Below, piece after piece: positions 18,949 through 27,462 of a stretch of DNA of 64,000 bases. This DNA comes from Thauera terpenica 58Eu (GTDB lineage: Bacteria > Pseudomonadota > Gammaproteobacteria > Burkholderiales > Rhodocyclaceae), in NCBI RefSeq assembly GCF_000443165.1, contig NZ_ATJV01000103.1:62001-126000 (forward strand), read 5' to 3'. Position 1 is the first letter of the stretch. Every line of letters begins with the position of its first letter. The notes under the pieces are model-generated. The model ran no database searches. It was not told the DNA's origin and saw only the letters and a list, made by a program, of their open reading frames with translations. The translations under genes were made by a program, and so were the position numbers.

Positions 18949-19650
18949 TCAGTCGAACTGCTGGCGGAAGAGGTCGAAGGCGCTGCGCAGCGCCTCCACG
19001 TCTTCACGCAGACTGCGCACTTCGTCCTCCAGTTCCGCGATGCGGCCGCGCCCAGCGCTGGCGCCGCCTGCGTGCTGGCTTTCGGCCATCTCTTCCACCG
19101 CGGCTTCGCCCCCGAGCAGATGGACGTGGCGGGTCTCCTTGGTGCCGGGCGCGCGCGCCAGGGGGCGCGTCAGCGCCGGATATTTTTCTGCCAGGTGTTC
19201 GAGCACGGCATCAACTGCAGCGATGTCGTCAAAACGGTGCAGGCGCTCACAGCGCTGGCGCAACTCGCCCGCAGTCTGCGCGCCACGCAGCATCAGTGTC
19301 GCCAGCACCGCCTGTTCGGGCGGCGGTAGCGAATGGCGCAGGCGCACCAGGTGTTCGTACTTGGCGACGCGGGCGCTGGGCTGGTCGCGCTTGGAGACCA
19401 GGCGACGCCCGATCAGGCTGTCGATCGCAGCCTGCACTTCGGCTTCCGACAGGCTCATCACCGGCTCGCGCGCGGTGAGCTGGTTGCTGCCGGTGAGGAT
19501 GGCGTTGATCGACATCGGATAGGCGTCGGGGGTGACGAAGGCTTTCTCGATGAGCACGCCGAGCACGCGGATTTCAACGGCGTCGAGATCGAAACCCGCC
19601 TCGGCAGAAGATTCGGCGGACGACCCGGTGGCGGGGGTGGGCGCTTGCAT
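18949..19650 (-). CDS. DUF480 / YceH family protein
   Basis: 233-aa cytosolic protein of the YceH family (DUF480), which contains two tandem winged-helix domains (about 20-110 and 115-185). The conserved start [17 protein letters not shown] and [18 protein letters not shown] are clear. A C-terminal coiled coil ([17 protein letters not shown]) is present. Function in the family is not established. AGGAGCC precedes ATG 19650. Divergent from ilvD. Confidence 0.9.
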   Translation of the reverse strand: MQAPTPATGSSAESSAEAGFDLDAVEIRVLGVLIEKAFVTPDAYPMSINAILTGSNQLTAREPVMSLSEAEVQAAIDSLIGRRLVSKRDQPSARVAKYEHLVRLRHSLPPPEQAVLATLMLRGAQTAGELRQRCERLHRFDDIAAVDAVLEHLAEKYPALTRPLARAPGTKETRHVHLLGGEAAVEEMAESQHAGGASAGRGRIAELEDEVRSLREDVEALRSAFDLFRQQFD

Positions 19651-19748
19651 GATGGCTCCTGAGCTAAGGCGAGAGCCGGGATGATACGCATGCTTCGTTG
19701 CGCGCGTTAGAATCACCGACCTTTCTGCACAGTTATCGGAGCGCCGTC

Positions 19749-21599
19749 ATGCCTCAGTATCGTTCCCGCACCTCCACCGCCGGTCGTAACATGGCGGGTG
19801 CCCGCGCGCTGTGGCGCGCCACCGGCATGAAGGACGGTGACTTCGAAAAGCCGATCATCGCGATCGCCAACAGCTTCACCCAGTTCGTGCCCGGCCACGT
19901 GCACCTGAAGGACATGGGCCAGTTGGTCGCGCGCGAGATCGAGGCCGCCGGCGGCGTCGCCAAGGAGTTCAACACCATCGCGGTCGATGACGGCATCGCC
20001 ATGGGTCACGGCGGCATGCTGTACTCGCTGCCTTCGCGCGAGCTCATCGCCGACAGCGTCGAGTACATGTGCAACGCCCACACCGCGGACGCGCTGGTGT
20101 GCATCTCGAACTGCGACAAGATCACCCCGGGCATGCTGATGGCTGCGCTGCGCCTCAACATCCCCGCGATCTTCGTCTCGGGCGGGCCGATGGAGGCGGG
20201 CAAGGTCAAGTGGGAGGCCAAGGTCATCTCGCTCGACCTCGTCGATGCGATGGTGAAGGCGGCCGACAAGGACTGCTCCGACGAAGAGCTGGCGGCGGTC
20301 GAGCGCTCCGCCTGCCCGACCTGTGGTTCGTGCTCGGGCATGTTCACCGCCAACTCGATGAACTGCCTCACCGAGGCGCTGGGCCTGTCGCTGCCGGGCA
20401 ACGGCACCACGCTCGCCACCCATGCCGATCGTGAGCAGCTGTTCAAGGAGGCGGGGCACCGCATCGTCGACCTGGCACGGCGCTACTACGAGCACGATGA
20501 CGAGTCGGCGCTGCCGCGTTCGATTGCGAGCTTCGCCGCGTTCGAGAACGCGATCAGCCTCGACGTCGCCATGGGCGGCTCGACCAACACCGTGCTGCAC
20601 CTGCTGGCCGCCGCGCACGAGGCGGGCGTGGACTTCACCATGAAGGACATCGACCGCATCAGCCGGCGCGTGCCCTGCCTGTGCAAGGTGGCGCCCGCCA
20701 TCGCCGATGTGCACGTCGAGGACGTGCACCGTGCAGGCGGCATCATGAGCATCCTCGGTGAGCTCGATCGCGCCGGCCTCATCAACCGCGAGGTGCCGAC
20801 TGTGCACAGCAGGAGCATGGCGGAGGCCATCGCGCGCTGGGACATCATGCAGGCGCATGACCCCGAGGTGTTCAGGCTGTTTCGCGCCGCGCCCGGTGGG
20901 GTGCCGACGCAGGTCGCGTTCTCGCAGAACCGGCGCTGGAACGAGCTCGACATGGATCGCGCGCACGGCATCATCCGTGACCACGCCCATGCTTTCAGCC
21001 AGGACGGCGGCCTCGCCGTGCTCTACGGCAACATCGCCGAGAAAGGCTGCATCGTGAAGACGGCGGGTGTCGATGAGTCGATCTGGAAGTTCACCGGCAA
21101 GGCACGGGTGTACGAAAGCCAGGAAGATGCGGTGGAGGGCATTCTGGGTGAACAGGTGCAGCCCGGTGAGGTGGTCATCATTCGCTACGAAGGGCCGAAG
21201 GGCGGGCCGGGGATGCAGGAAATGCTCTATCCGACCTCCTACCTGAAGAGCCGGGGGCTGGGTGCGCAATGCGCGCTGCTCACCGACGGGCGCTTCTCGG
21301 GTGGCACGTCTGGCCTTTCCATCGGTCACGCCTCGCCCGAGGCCGCCTGCGGCGGTGCGATCGCCCTGATCGAGGATGGCGACACGATTGCGATCGACAT
21401 TCCGCAGCGCAGCATCGAGCTCGTCATTTCTGCGGACGAACTCGCCGCGCGCCGGCGTGCGATGGACGCCAAGGGTGCTGCGGCCTGGAAGCCCGTCAAG
21501 CGCGAGCGCCTGGTGTCGGCTGCCCTGCAGGCCTACGCCGCGCTCACCACCTCGGCCGATACCGGCGCGGTGCGCGACGTGACTCAGGTGCAGCGTTGA
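19749..21599 (+). CDS. ilvD: dihydroxy-acid dehydratase
   Basis: Fe-S enzyme of branched-chain amino-acid synthesis, dehydrating 2,3-dihydroxy-isovalerate and -methylvalerate to the 2-oxo acids. It has 616 aa, the long IlvD form. Cluster-ligand regions [15 protein letters not shown] and [20 protein letters not shown] are intact, as is [23 protein letters not shown] 19749 ([17 protein letters not shown]) is the family-typical start; the open frame to 19698 is non-conserved. No other ilv gene is in the window. Confidence 0.97.
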   Translation: MPQYRSRTSTAGRNMAGARALWRATGMKDGDFEKPIIAIANSFTQFVPGHVHLKDMGQLVAREIEAAGGVAKEFNTIAVDDGIAMGHGGMLYSLPSRELIADSVEYMCNAHTADALVCISNCDKITPGMLMAALRLNIPAIFVSGGPMEAGKVKWEAKVISLDLVDAMVKAADKDCSDEELAAVERSACPTCGSCSGMFTANSMNCLTEALGLSLPGNGTTLATHADREQLFKEAGHRIVDLARRYYEHDDESALPRSIASFAAFENAISLDVAMGGSTNTVLHLLAAAHEAGVDFTMKDIDRISRRVPCLCKVAPAIADVHVEDVHRAGGIMSILGELDRAGLINREVPTVHSRSMAEAIARWDIMQAHDPEVFRLFRAAPGGVPTQVAFSQNRRWNELDMDRAHGIIRDHAHAFSQDGGLAVLYGNIAEKGCIVKTAGVDESIWKFTGKARVYESQEDAVEGILGEQVQPGEVVIIRYEGPKGGPGMQEMLYPTSYLKSRGLGAQCALLTDGRFSGGTSGLSIGHASPEAACGGAIALIEDGDTIAIDIPQRSIELVISADELAARRRAMDAKGAAAWKPVKRERLVSAALQAYAALTTSADTGAVRDVTQVQR

Positions 21600-21635
21600 T
21601 TGACCGCTGGGAAAGCCCTCTCTAACATCGGCGCC

Positions 21636-21830
21636 ATGGAAACCGAACTTGCCCAGCTCGAGACTCAGCTCGAACAACTCATTGGCCGCTACGGCCGCCT
21701 GAAAGCCGACAACAGCGGCCTGCATGGACGCGTCGCGCAACTCGAGGCCGACAACCGCAAGCTCTCGGCCAAGCTCAAGCTTGCCACCGAGCGGCTTGAG
21801 GCCGTGCTCGACAAATTGCCGGAGGCTTGA
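21636..21830 (+). CDS. small ZapB-like coiled-coil protein (TIGR02449-type)
   Basis: 64-aa protein that is one continuous predicted coiled coil (heptads in ELAQLETQLEQLIGRY, RVAQLEADNRKLSAKLKL). Small coiled-coil ORFs of this kind directly precede zapA in many beta- and gammaproteobacteria and are thought to assist Z-ring organisation. The stop almost touches the zapA start. No experimentally defined function is visible from sequence. Confidence 0.75.
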   Translation: METELAQLETQLEQLIGRYGRLKADNSGLHGRVAQLEADNRKLSAKLKLATERLEAVLDKLPEA

Positions 21831-21835
21831 GAAAC

Positions 21836-22138
21836 GTGTCGATGAATCAACTGGATGTGATGTTGCTGGGCAAGGAGTATCGGGTTTCGTGCACTCCCGA
21901 AACGCGGGACGAGCTGCTGGCAACCGTGGCCTACCTCAGCGACAAGTTCTCGGATCTGAGCGTGAAGACAAACGCGACAGGCGAAAAGCTGGCGGTCATG
22001 ACCGCCCTCAATATCGCCCATGAATTCCTCCAGCATCAGCGTGGCGACGGGTTTGACATGGCGGGTGTGAAGCGTAGAATCGGACTCATGAAAGCACGCC
22101 TCGATGGGGTGCTGGAGCAACAGGAAAAGCCTTTCTGA
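21836..22138 (+). CDS. zapA: cell division protein ZapA
   Basis: Cytosolic FtsZ-associated protein that cross-links FtsZ filaments. About 100 aa with the ZapA core LDVMLLGKEYRVSCTPETRD near the N-terminus and a C-terminal coiled coil. GTG 21836, spaced from GGAGG, was chosen; ATG 21842 is equally possible (98 aa). The gene is followed at once by 6S RNA, the arrangement found widely in proteobacteria. Confidence 0.92.
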   Translation: MSMNQLDVMLLGKEYRVSCTPETRDELLATVAYLSDKFSDLSVKTNATGEKLAVMTALNIAHEFLQHQRGDGFDMAGVKRRIGLMKARLDGVLEQQEKPF

Positions 22139-22174
22139 GGGAGCGCTCCGGGCAAGCCGAAATGCAGTACCGAT

Positions 22175-22357
22175 CAATCCCCTGCAGTGTTCGTCGAAGT
22201 CGTAGATTCCTTGAACCAATAGTCGAGAGACTCGGTTGCCGACCATTGATGCCGCTGGTGTGAACGCCCCTAGTCGGGTGATCCTGAAGCGGAAGGAACG
22301 CAGCCTCCCTGAACCCTAGGTTCAGGACACTCGGCCTAGACGGCACAGGCGGGGGGC
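22175..22357 (+). ncRNA. ssrS: 6S RNA
   Basis: About 183 nt directly after zapA, the usual location of ssrS. Family-like elements are visible: a 5' strand with CCCCTGCAGTGTTCG, a 3' strand with GGCACAGGCGGGG that can pair with it, GTGTGAACGCCCC in the middle, and the late hairpin CCTGAACC-CTA-GGTTCAGG. 6S RNA mimics an open promoter and sequesters sigma70 RNA polymerase in stationary phase. The ends are approximate; a terminator follows at 22364. No fau (5-formyl-THF cyclo-ligase) gene follows, unlike the E. coli order. Confidence 0.8.
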
Positions 22358-22363
22358 CAAACG

Positions 22364-22395
22364 AAAAGGCGCAGCCATGACGGTTGCGCCTTTTT
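22364..22395 (+). terminator. terminator after zapA/6S RNA
   Basis: AAAAGGCGCA (22364-22373) pairs with TGCGCCTTTT (22385-22394) over 10 bp, followed by T. It is a strong rho-independent terminator, and the A-rich 5' arm makes it potentially bidirectional. Confidence 0.85.
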
Positions 22396-22554
22396 GCGTT
22401 TACTTTGCGTGTACCGGGGATTTTCGCCAAGTGCAGGGGCTGGCGCGCGGCACCCCGTATTGAAAACTTCGAACCCGGGCCGCCGTGACCAGGTCCATCA
22501 CGGGCATCGTCCGGTTGCGGGCGACGATAGCCTAAGCAATAAGGATCTCTGTGC

Positions 22555-23361
22555 ATGATTTTCGATCTCTGGTGGTTGAGTTACCCGGTGCTGGGCGCGG
22601 TCGTGGGTTTCGTTGCCGGTCTGCTCGGTGTCGGTGGCGGCGGCATCATGGTGCCCATCCTGACGACGCTCTTCCTCGCCCAGGGCTTTGCGCTGGCGCA
22701 GGTGGTGCACATGGCGCTCGGTACCTCGATGGCCGCCATCGTGCTGACCTCGATCTCCAGCCTGCGCGCCCATCATGCCCATGGCGCAGTGCATTGGGGC
22801 GTGGTGCGCCGGATCACGCCCGGCATCCTCGTGGGCACCTTTGCCGGCACTTTCATTGCGTCCAGGGTGGATACGGCGGGGCTGGCGATCTTCTTCGCCG
22901 TGTTCATGGCCTACGTGTCGATTCAGATGCTGCTCAACATCAAGCCCAAGCCCAGCCGCGAGTTGCCCGGCCTGGCGGGCATGACGGCTGTCGGTCTGGG
23001 CATAGGCGGCGTGTCGGCGCTGGTGGCGATCGGTGGCGGCTCGCTGTCGGTACCCTTCATGACCTGGTGCAACCTCAAGGTGCAGAACGCGATCGGCACG
23101 TCGGCGGCGATCGGGCTGCCGATCGCGCTCGCCGGCACCCTCGGCTATCTCGTCAATGGCTGGAACGCCGCTGGAACCCCCGCGCTGACGCTGGGCTATG
23201 TGTATCTGCCCGCGCTCGTGCTGGTGTCACTGGTCAGCATGGTGATGGCGCCGATGGGCGCGCGCCTGGCGCATCGCTTGCCGGTGGCGCTGCTGAAGAA
23301 GATCTTTGCCGGCTTGCTGATGGCGCTGTGCGCGAAGATGCTGCACAGCATCTTTGGCTGA
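22555..23361 (+). CDS. TSUP (TauE/SafE) family permease
   Basis: 268-aa inner-membrane protein with about eight TM helices in two repeats. The motif GLLGVGGGGIMVPILT in the first repeat and ALVAIGGGSLSVPFMTW in the second are typical of the sulfite exporter TauE/SafE family, which moves sulfite, sulfoacetate or related organic anions. AAGGA lies upstream of ATG 22555. No sulfur-metabolism gene is adjacent, so the substrate cannot be assigned. Confidence 0.9.
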   Translation: MIFDLWWLSYPVLGAVVGFVAGLLGVGGGGIMVPILTTLFLAQGFALAQVVHMALGTSMAAIVLTSISSLRAHHAHGAVHWGVVRRITPGILVGTFAGTFIASRVDTAGLAIFFAVFMAYVSIQMLLNIKPKPSRELPGLAGMTAVGLGIGGVSALVAIGGGSLSVPFMTWCNLKVQNAIGTSAAIGLPIALAGTLGYLVNGWNAAGTPALTLGYVYLPALVLVSLVSMVMAPMGARLAHRLPVALLKKIFAGLLMALCAKMLHSIFG

Positions 23362-23395
23362 CGTGAGCGCGGCGCGGGCACGCGGCCGTTTCGGT

Positions 23396-24346
23396 CTAGG
23401 GCGCGGGGCGGAGGGCCTCGTGCAGGGTCTTGAAGTTGGAGCGCATCATCGACAGATAGTCGGGCGCCGGACCGCCCGCCGCCGACAGCGCGTCCGAGTA
23501 CAGGGTGCCCCCGACGCGAGTGCCGCTTTCGCTGCGGATGCGCTCGATCAGGCGCGGCTCGACCACGTTTTCGATGAAGACCGCGGGGATTTCTTCCGTC
23601 TTGAGCTGGCGGATCAGGCTGGCGACGTCCTTGGCGGTGGGTTCGGCGTTGTTCGATACGCCAACCGGTGACAGGAAGCGGATGCCGTAGGCCTGGCCGA
23701 AGTAGGCGAAGGCGTCGTGCGAACTCACCACCTTGCGGCGCTCGCTGGGCAGGGCTGCGAAGGCGGCGCGGATCTCGCTGTCGAGCGCTTTGAGCTCACC
23801 GTTGTAGCGCTCGGCGTTGGCACGATAAGTGTCGGCGTGGGTGGGGTCGGTGAGTGCCAGCGCGGCGGCGATATTGGCCACATAGCGCTGTGCGTTGCCA
23901 AGGTCCTGCCAGGCGTGCGGGTCGGCAGCGTGCGCGTGGCCGTGCTGGTAGGCGTGGCTATCGTGGCCGTGGTCATCGCCATCGACCATCGCCAGCGTGT
24001 TGATGCCCGCGCTGGCGACCACGATCTGGCCCTTGAAGCCGCCCGAGCGCGCGAGCCGCGTCATCCAGTCGTCGAAGCCCAGGCCATTGACCACCACCAG
24101 CGCGGAGGCGCCGATGGCACGGGCGTCGGACGGACGCGGCTGGAAGGCGTGGGCGTCTTCGTCGGTGCCCACCAGGGTTCGAACATTGACCTTGTCGCCA
24201 CCGACCTGGCGCACGAGGTCGCCCAGGATGCTGAAACTGGTCGTCACCTCCAGCGCCGGTGGCTGCGCCAGGGTGGTCGTGCTGCTGAGGGTGAACAGGC
24301 CAAGGGCGGCGGCAAAGCGGCACAGCGTCAGTCGGTGGGTTTTCAT
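23396..24346 (-). CDS. znuA: zinc ABC transporter substrate-binding protein
   Basis: Periplasmic cluster A-I metal-binding protein of 316 aa, with a signal peptide ending near TTLAQ. Metal-ligand His/Asp/Glu positions fit ZnuA: EDAHAFQP (His66), DPHAW (His144) and KVVSSHDAFAYFG. A His/Asp-rich flexible loop at about 122-142 (DGDDHGHDSHAYQHGHAHA) is the hallmark of zinc rather than manganese members. It is the last gene of the zur-57aa-znuC-znuB-znuA operon. Confidence 0.92.
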   Translation of the reverse strand: MKTHRLTLCRFAAALGLFTLSSTTTLAQPPALEVTTSFSILGDLVRQVGGDKVNVRTLVGTDEDAHAFQPRPSDARAIGASALVVVNGLGFDDWMTRLARSGGFKGQIVVASAGINTLAMVDGDDHGHDSHAYQHGHAHAADPHAWQDLGNAQRYVANIAAALALTDPTHADTYRANAERYNGELKALDSEIRAAFAALPSERRKVVSSHDAFAYFGQAYGIRFLSPVGVSNNAEPTAKDVASLIRQLKTEEIPAVFIENVVEPRLIERIRSESGTRVGGTLYSDALSAAGGPAPDYLSMMRSNFKTLHEALRPAP

Positions 24347-24386
24347 GGCGGCACGTCAGGGTGAGTGGATGGGAAGTGGGGAGCGG

Positions 24387-25253
24387 TCAGGACTCGAGGT
24401 GGTGGCGCACCGGCAGGCGGCCGGCCAGCAGCCCGCCCGGTGCGGCGAGCAGCGAGATGAAATACACCAGGCCACACATCAACACGATTGCCGGCCCGGC
24501 CGGCACGTCGGCGTGGAAGGACAGCAGCAGGCCGGCGGCGCCACTGCCGAAGGCGAACAGCACGGCGAGCAGCAGCAGCATGGGCAGGCCGCGCGCCCAT
24601 AGCCGCGCTGCGGCCGAAGGCAGGATCATGATGCCCACTGCCATCAGGGTGCCAAGGGCGTGAAAGCCGCTCACCAGGTTGAGCACCACCAGCATCAGAA
24701 AGCCGTAATGCGCCGCCGCAGACCAGTTGCTGACGCCGCGCAGAAAGGCCGGATCAAAGCACTCCATCACCAGCGGGCGGAACAGCAAGGCGAGGCAGAA
24801 CAGGGTGACGCTGGCGATCGTGGTGATCAGCAGCAGTGAGCCGTCGTCCAGTGCCAGCACCGAGCCGAACAGCACATGCAGCAGGTCGAGGTTGCGCCCG
24901 CGCAGCGACACGATCATCACGCCTGCTGCCAGCGACAGCAGGTAGAAGGCGGCGAGGCTGGCGTCTTCCTTGAGCACCGACGCGCGCGTGACCACGCCTG
25001 CGGCGAGCACCACGAACAGTCCGGCGATGATGCCACCAATCGTCATCGCGCCCAGCGACAAGCCGAAGGTGAGGTAGCCGAGCGCCGCGCCGGGCAGGAT
25101 GGCGTGGCTCATGGCGTCGCCCATCAGGCTCATGCGGCGCAGCAGCAGGAACACGCCGACCGGCGTGGCGCCCAGCGCAAGCGCCAGGCAGCCGGCCAGT
25201 GCGCGGCGCATGAAGGCAAAGTCGGTGAAGGGCGAGATGAGGAAGTCGGTCAC
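24387..25253 (-). CDS. znuB: zinc ABC transporter permease
   Basis: Inner-membrane ABC-3 type permease of 288 aa with about eight TM helices. The typical segments LRRMSLMGDAMSHAILPGAALGY and GTLMAVGIMILPSAAARL are present. It lies between znuC and znuA on the same strand and would form the translocation pore for Zn2+ delivered by ZnuA. Confidence 0.93.
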   Translation of the reverse strand: MTDFLISPFTDFAFMRRALAGCLALALGATPVGVFLLLRRMSLMGDAMSHAILPGAALGYLTFGLSLGAMTIGGIIAGLFVVLAAGVVTRASVLKEDASLAAFYLLSLAAGVMIVSLRGRNLDLLHVLFGSVLALDDGSLLLITTIASVTLFCLALLFRPLVMECFDPAFLRGVSNWSAAAHYGFLMLVVLNLVSGFHALGTLMAVGIMILPSAAARLWARGLPMLLLLAVLFAFGSGAAGLLLSFHADVPAGPAIVLMCGLVYFISLLAAPGGLLAGRLPVRHHLES

Positions 25254-25313
25254 GGTGAGGGCGCAATGAAGGTGCTGCGAAGTGGGGCGAAGAGCTGCAG
25301 GGGTGATCCGGGG

Positions 25314-26168
25314 CTAGTGGCGATGCGCGGCGTGACCGTGCGCCTCGGGGTGGGCTTGCGGCTGCGCAGCGCCAGGCAGGGGGGGGGCGGTGGCGGGCGC
25401 GCCTTCGAGCTGGCATTCGGGTGCGTCGTCGTTGAACGCTTCGGACAGGTGGCGCGCGCGCGCGAGCAGTTCAGTCGTCAATACCTGGGCGGTGGGGCCG
25501 AATGCCACCGGTTCGCGCGACAGCAACAAACAGGTCGGAAAGTGGCGGCGCACCTGCTCGAGGTCGTGCACCACGGTGAGCACCGTGCGTCCTTCGCGAT
25601 GCCAGCCCAGGATGAGGGCGATGAGATCATCCACGGTGCGAGTGTCGATGGCCGCGAAGGGCTCGTCGAGCAGGATCAGCGGCGCATCCTGCAGGATCAG
25701 GCGGGCAAAGCGCGCGCGCTGCAGCTGCCCGCCCGACAGCGAGCCGATCAGACGCGCCTCGAAACCGGCCATGCCCACCGCGGCCAGGGCGTCGTGCACG
25801 CGCTGGCGCTGCGCCCGCGACAGGCCCCCGAAGGCGCCCACTTCGCGCCATAGTCCCATGGCGACGACGTCGAACACCGACACCGGAAAACCATGGTCGA
25901 TCTCGCCACGCTGCGGCAGATAGGCGAGCGCGCGCGGGTGCACGCCGGGCATCAGGATGCGGCCACCGATCGGGCGCAGCTCGCCCGCCAGGCCTTTGAG
26001 CAGGGTGGACTTGCCGGCGCCGTTGGGGCCAATGACAGCCACCAGCGCGCCGGCCGCAATGTCGCCGCTGAGGTGGTGCACCGCCGGGTGGCGGTCATAG
26101 CCCAGCGTGAGGTTTTCGATTCGGATCAAGGGAGTGGCAGGATGCGTGTTCAATTCATCGCCCACCAT
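25314..26168 (-). CDS. znuC: zinc ABC transporter ATP-binding protein
   Basis: ATPase of the ZnuABC importer, about 284 aa. Walker A is GPNGAGKST, Q-loop LPQRGEID, signature LSGGQLQRA, Walker B LILLDEPFAAID and H-loop VVHD. A C-terminal tail after about residue 240 is Pro/Ala-rich and ends QAHPEAHGHAAHRH, a possible zinc-binding tail. It is preceded by a 9-base C homopolymer (G on the plus strand, 25379-25387). ATG 26168 is tentative; a TTG at 26153 overlaps the preceding small gene's stop and could be used instead. Confidence 0.9.
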   Translation of the reverse strand: MVGDELNTHPATPLIRIENLTLGYDRHPAVHHLSGDIAAGALVAVIGPNGAGKSTLLKGLAGELRPIGGRILMPGVHPRALAYLPQRGEIDHGFPVSVFDVVAMGLWREVGAFGGLSRAQRQRVHDALAAVGMAGFEARLIGSLSGGQLQRARFARLILQDAPLILLDEPFAAIDTRTVDDLIALILGWHREGRTVLTVVHDLEQVRRHFPTCLLLSREPVAFGPTAQVLTTELLARARHLSEAFNDDAPECQLEGAPATAPPLPGAAQPQAHPEAHGHAAHRH

Positions 26169-26323
26169 ACGGTGAGCCACAGCACACCACTGCCCAGCGT
26201 TGCAAGGCCCAGGCGCGCGCCAACGCCGACGCCGAGCAGGCTGCGCGGCGGGTAGGCCCACGGTCTGGGTGCAGGGGAAGGGGGCTTGCGCTCGTGCGCG
26301 TGATGGTGCGCGGTGTTGTTCAT
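26150..26323 (-). CDS. 57-aa His-rich single-pass membrane protein in znu operon
   Basis: Small protein with a His cluster at the N-terminus (MNNTAHHHAHERK), a Pro-rich linker and one hydrophobic segment (about 28-55, GVGVGARLGLATLGSGVLWL) ending WWAMN. Its ATG overlaps the zur stop (ATGA), and its stop overlaps the znuC N-terminal region, so it is placed as a genuine coupled gene. I do not recognise the family. Position between zur and znuC and the His cluster suggest a role in zinc handling or transporter assembly, but this is inference. Confidence 0.55.
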   Translation of the reverse strand: MNNTAHHHAHERKPPSPAPRPWAYPPRSLLGVGVGARLGLATLGSGVLWLTVWWAMN

Positions 26324-26799
26324 CGCGCCTCCATCTTGAGGCCGCGGCGGCCGCAGTCGGCACAGGCGCCGTGCAGCACGAGTTCGCTGCGGTCCAGCTC
26401 GAAGCCGGCAGGCAGCGCCGGCTTCGAGTCGGAGGGCACGTCTTCCAGGCACAGCACCTGGCCGCAACGGTCGCAGTGGAAGTGTGCGTGGCGGTGCTCG
26501 CCGCCGCGCCGGATCTCGAAGCGCCAGGCGCGCTCACTGGCCGCGATGCGCTGCGCGATGTCCTTGTCGACGAGCCATTCGAGCGCGCGATAGAGCGTGA
26601 CACGGTCGTGGGCGATGCCGGCATCGGTGAGCGCGACACCGACCTCGTCATGGGACAGCGGGTGCGCAGCGCCCTGCAAGGCCTCGATGACGGCGACCCG
26701 GGTGCGCGTGACGCGGCCGCCGTGCGCGGCAATCAGCGCGCTGGCGGTGGTCGCGGGGAAATCCGCAGGAACAGGGCTGGAAGAGGCAGGGGCGGGCAT
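26320..26799 (-). CDS. zur: Zur, zinc uptake regulator (Fur family)
   Basis: Winged-helix repressor with a C-terminal zinc domain. HGGRVTRTRVAVIEALQG and DRVTLYRALEWL mark the DNA-binding part. HAHFHCDRCGQVLCLED and LHGACADCGRRG carry two CxxC structural zinc sites. Placement with znu genes supports Zur over Fur. ATG 26799 gives 159 aa. An in-frame ATG at 26835 gives 171 aa but overlaps the palindromic operator, so I prefer the shorter form. First gene of the leftward operon, probably autoregulated. Confidence 0.88.
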   Translation of the reverse strand: MPAPASSSPVPADFPATTASALIAAHGGRVTRTRVAVIEALQGAAHPLSHDEVGVALTDAGIAHDRVTLYRALEWLVDKDIAQRIAASERAWRFEIRRGGEHRHAHFHCDRCGQVLCLEDVPSDSKPALPAGFELDRSELVLHGACADCGRRGLKMEAR

Positions 26800-26826
26800 G
26801 ACAGAATGGCGGCCGTTCGAGTTTTG

Positions 26827-26843
26827 ATGCAACATTGTAGCAT
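26827..26843. promoter_or_regulatory. putative Zur operator between zur-znu and the zrg-like operon
   Basis: ATGCAACATTGTAGCAT is a 17-bp imperfect palindrome in which 14 positions are self-complementary, set in an AT-richer patch. It lies in the divergent promoter region, 28 bp upstream of the preferred zur start and about 41 bp upstream of the rightward DUF2796 gene. It is well placed to control both zinc operons. That Zur binds it is inference. Confidence 0.6.
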
Positions 26844-26883
26844 TTGAAACCTGAGCCAAGCTTGTATCTTGTGTGGAGAAGTG

Positions 26884-27462
26884 ATGAGAGCTTTTGCCCT
26901 ATCCATCCTGATGGCCGGTGGTCTGGCCAGTGCCAGCCCGGTTCATGCGGACGCGGCGCACGAGCACGGTGTTGCCGTGTTGCGCGTTGTCAGTGAGGGC
27001 GCGACGCTGATGATCGAATTTGTCAGCCCGCTCGACAATCTGGTGGGTTTCGAGCATGCGCCCCGTACGGACGCACAGCGCACGGCGATGGGCGCGGCCC
27101 AAGCCCGCCTGCGTGATGCGGCCGCGCTCTTGCAGCTGTCGGCCGAGGCAGAGTGTGTGCTGCAGGAGGTCGTGCTTGAATCGCCCTGGCTGCAGGGTGC
27201 ACGCGATGAGCACGACCGGGGGCAAGACCACGACCATGACGTCAGCCCCGATCATGAACATGCGTCCGCACCCTCCGCTGCGCATGCCGAGATGGTGGCG
27301 CTCTACCACTACGAGTGCGCTGCGCCGCACAAGCTTGAGCGCCTGCACACGCGCTTGTTCGATGCTTTCCCACGACTGCATGAAGTGCGTGCTCAAAGTG
27401 CAACGGCGAAGGGGCAGGGCGCGGCGACACTGAAGCCCGCCACGCCCTACCTCTACTGGTGA
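26884..27462 (+). CDS. DUF2796 periplasmic zinc-binding protein (ZrgA-like)
   Basis: 192-aa secreted protein, signal peptide ending near PVHA. DUF2796 features are visible: AAHEHGVAVLRVV at the mature N-terminus, an internal His/Asp-rich loop (DEHDRGQDHDHDVSPDHEH) and YHYECAAPHKLERL near the C-terminus. In Vibrio cholerae a protein of this family (ZrgA) belongs to a zinc-uptake system. RBS GTGGAGAAGTG precedes ATG 26884. It is the first gene of a four-gene rightward operon opposite zur. Likely to capture Zn2+ for the adjacent ABC proteins. Confidence 0.82.
   Translation: MRAFALSILMAGGLASASPVHADAAHEHGVAVLRVVSEGATLMIEFVSPLDNLVGFEHAPRTDAQRTAMGAAQARLRDAAALLQLSAEAECVLQEVVLESPWLQGARDEHDRGQDHDHDVSPDHEHASAPSAAHAEMVALYHYECAAPHKLERLHTRLFDAFPRLHEVRAQSATAKGQGAATLKPATPYLYW

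Noticed and set aside
19713-21923. 736-aa open frame antisense to ilvD
   Set aside because: High-GC shadow of ilvD; the ilvD frame has full family motifs, and the antisense protein is His/Arg/Gly-rich with no recognisable domain.
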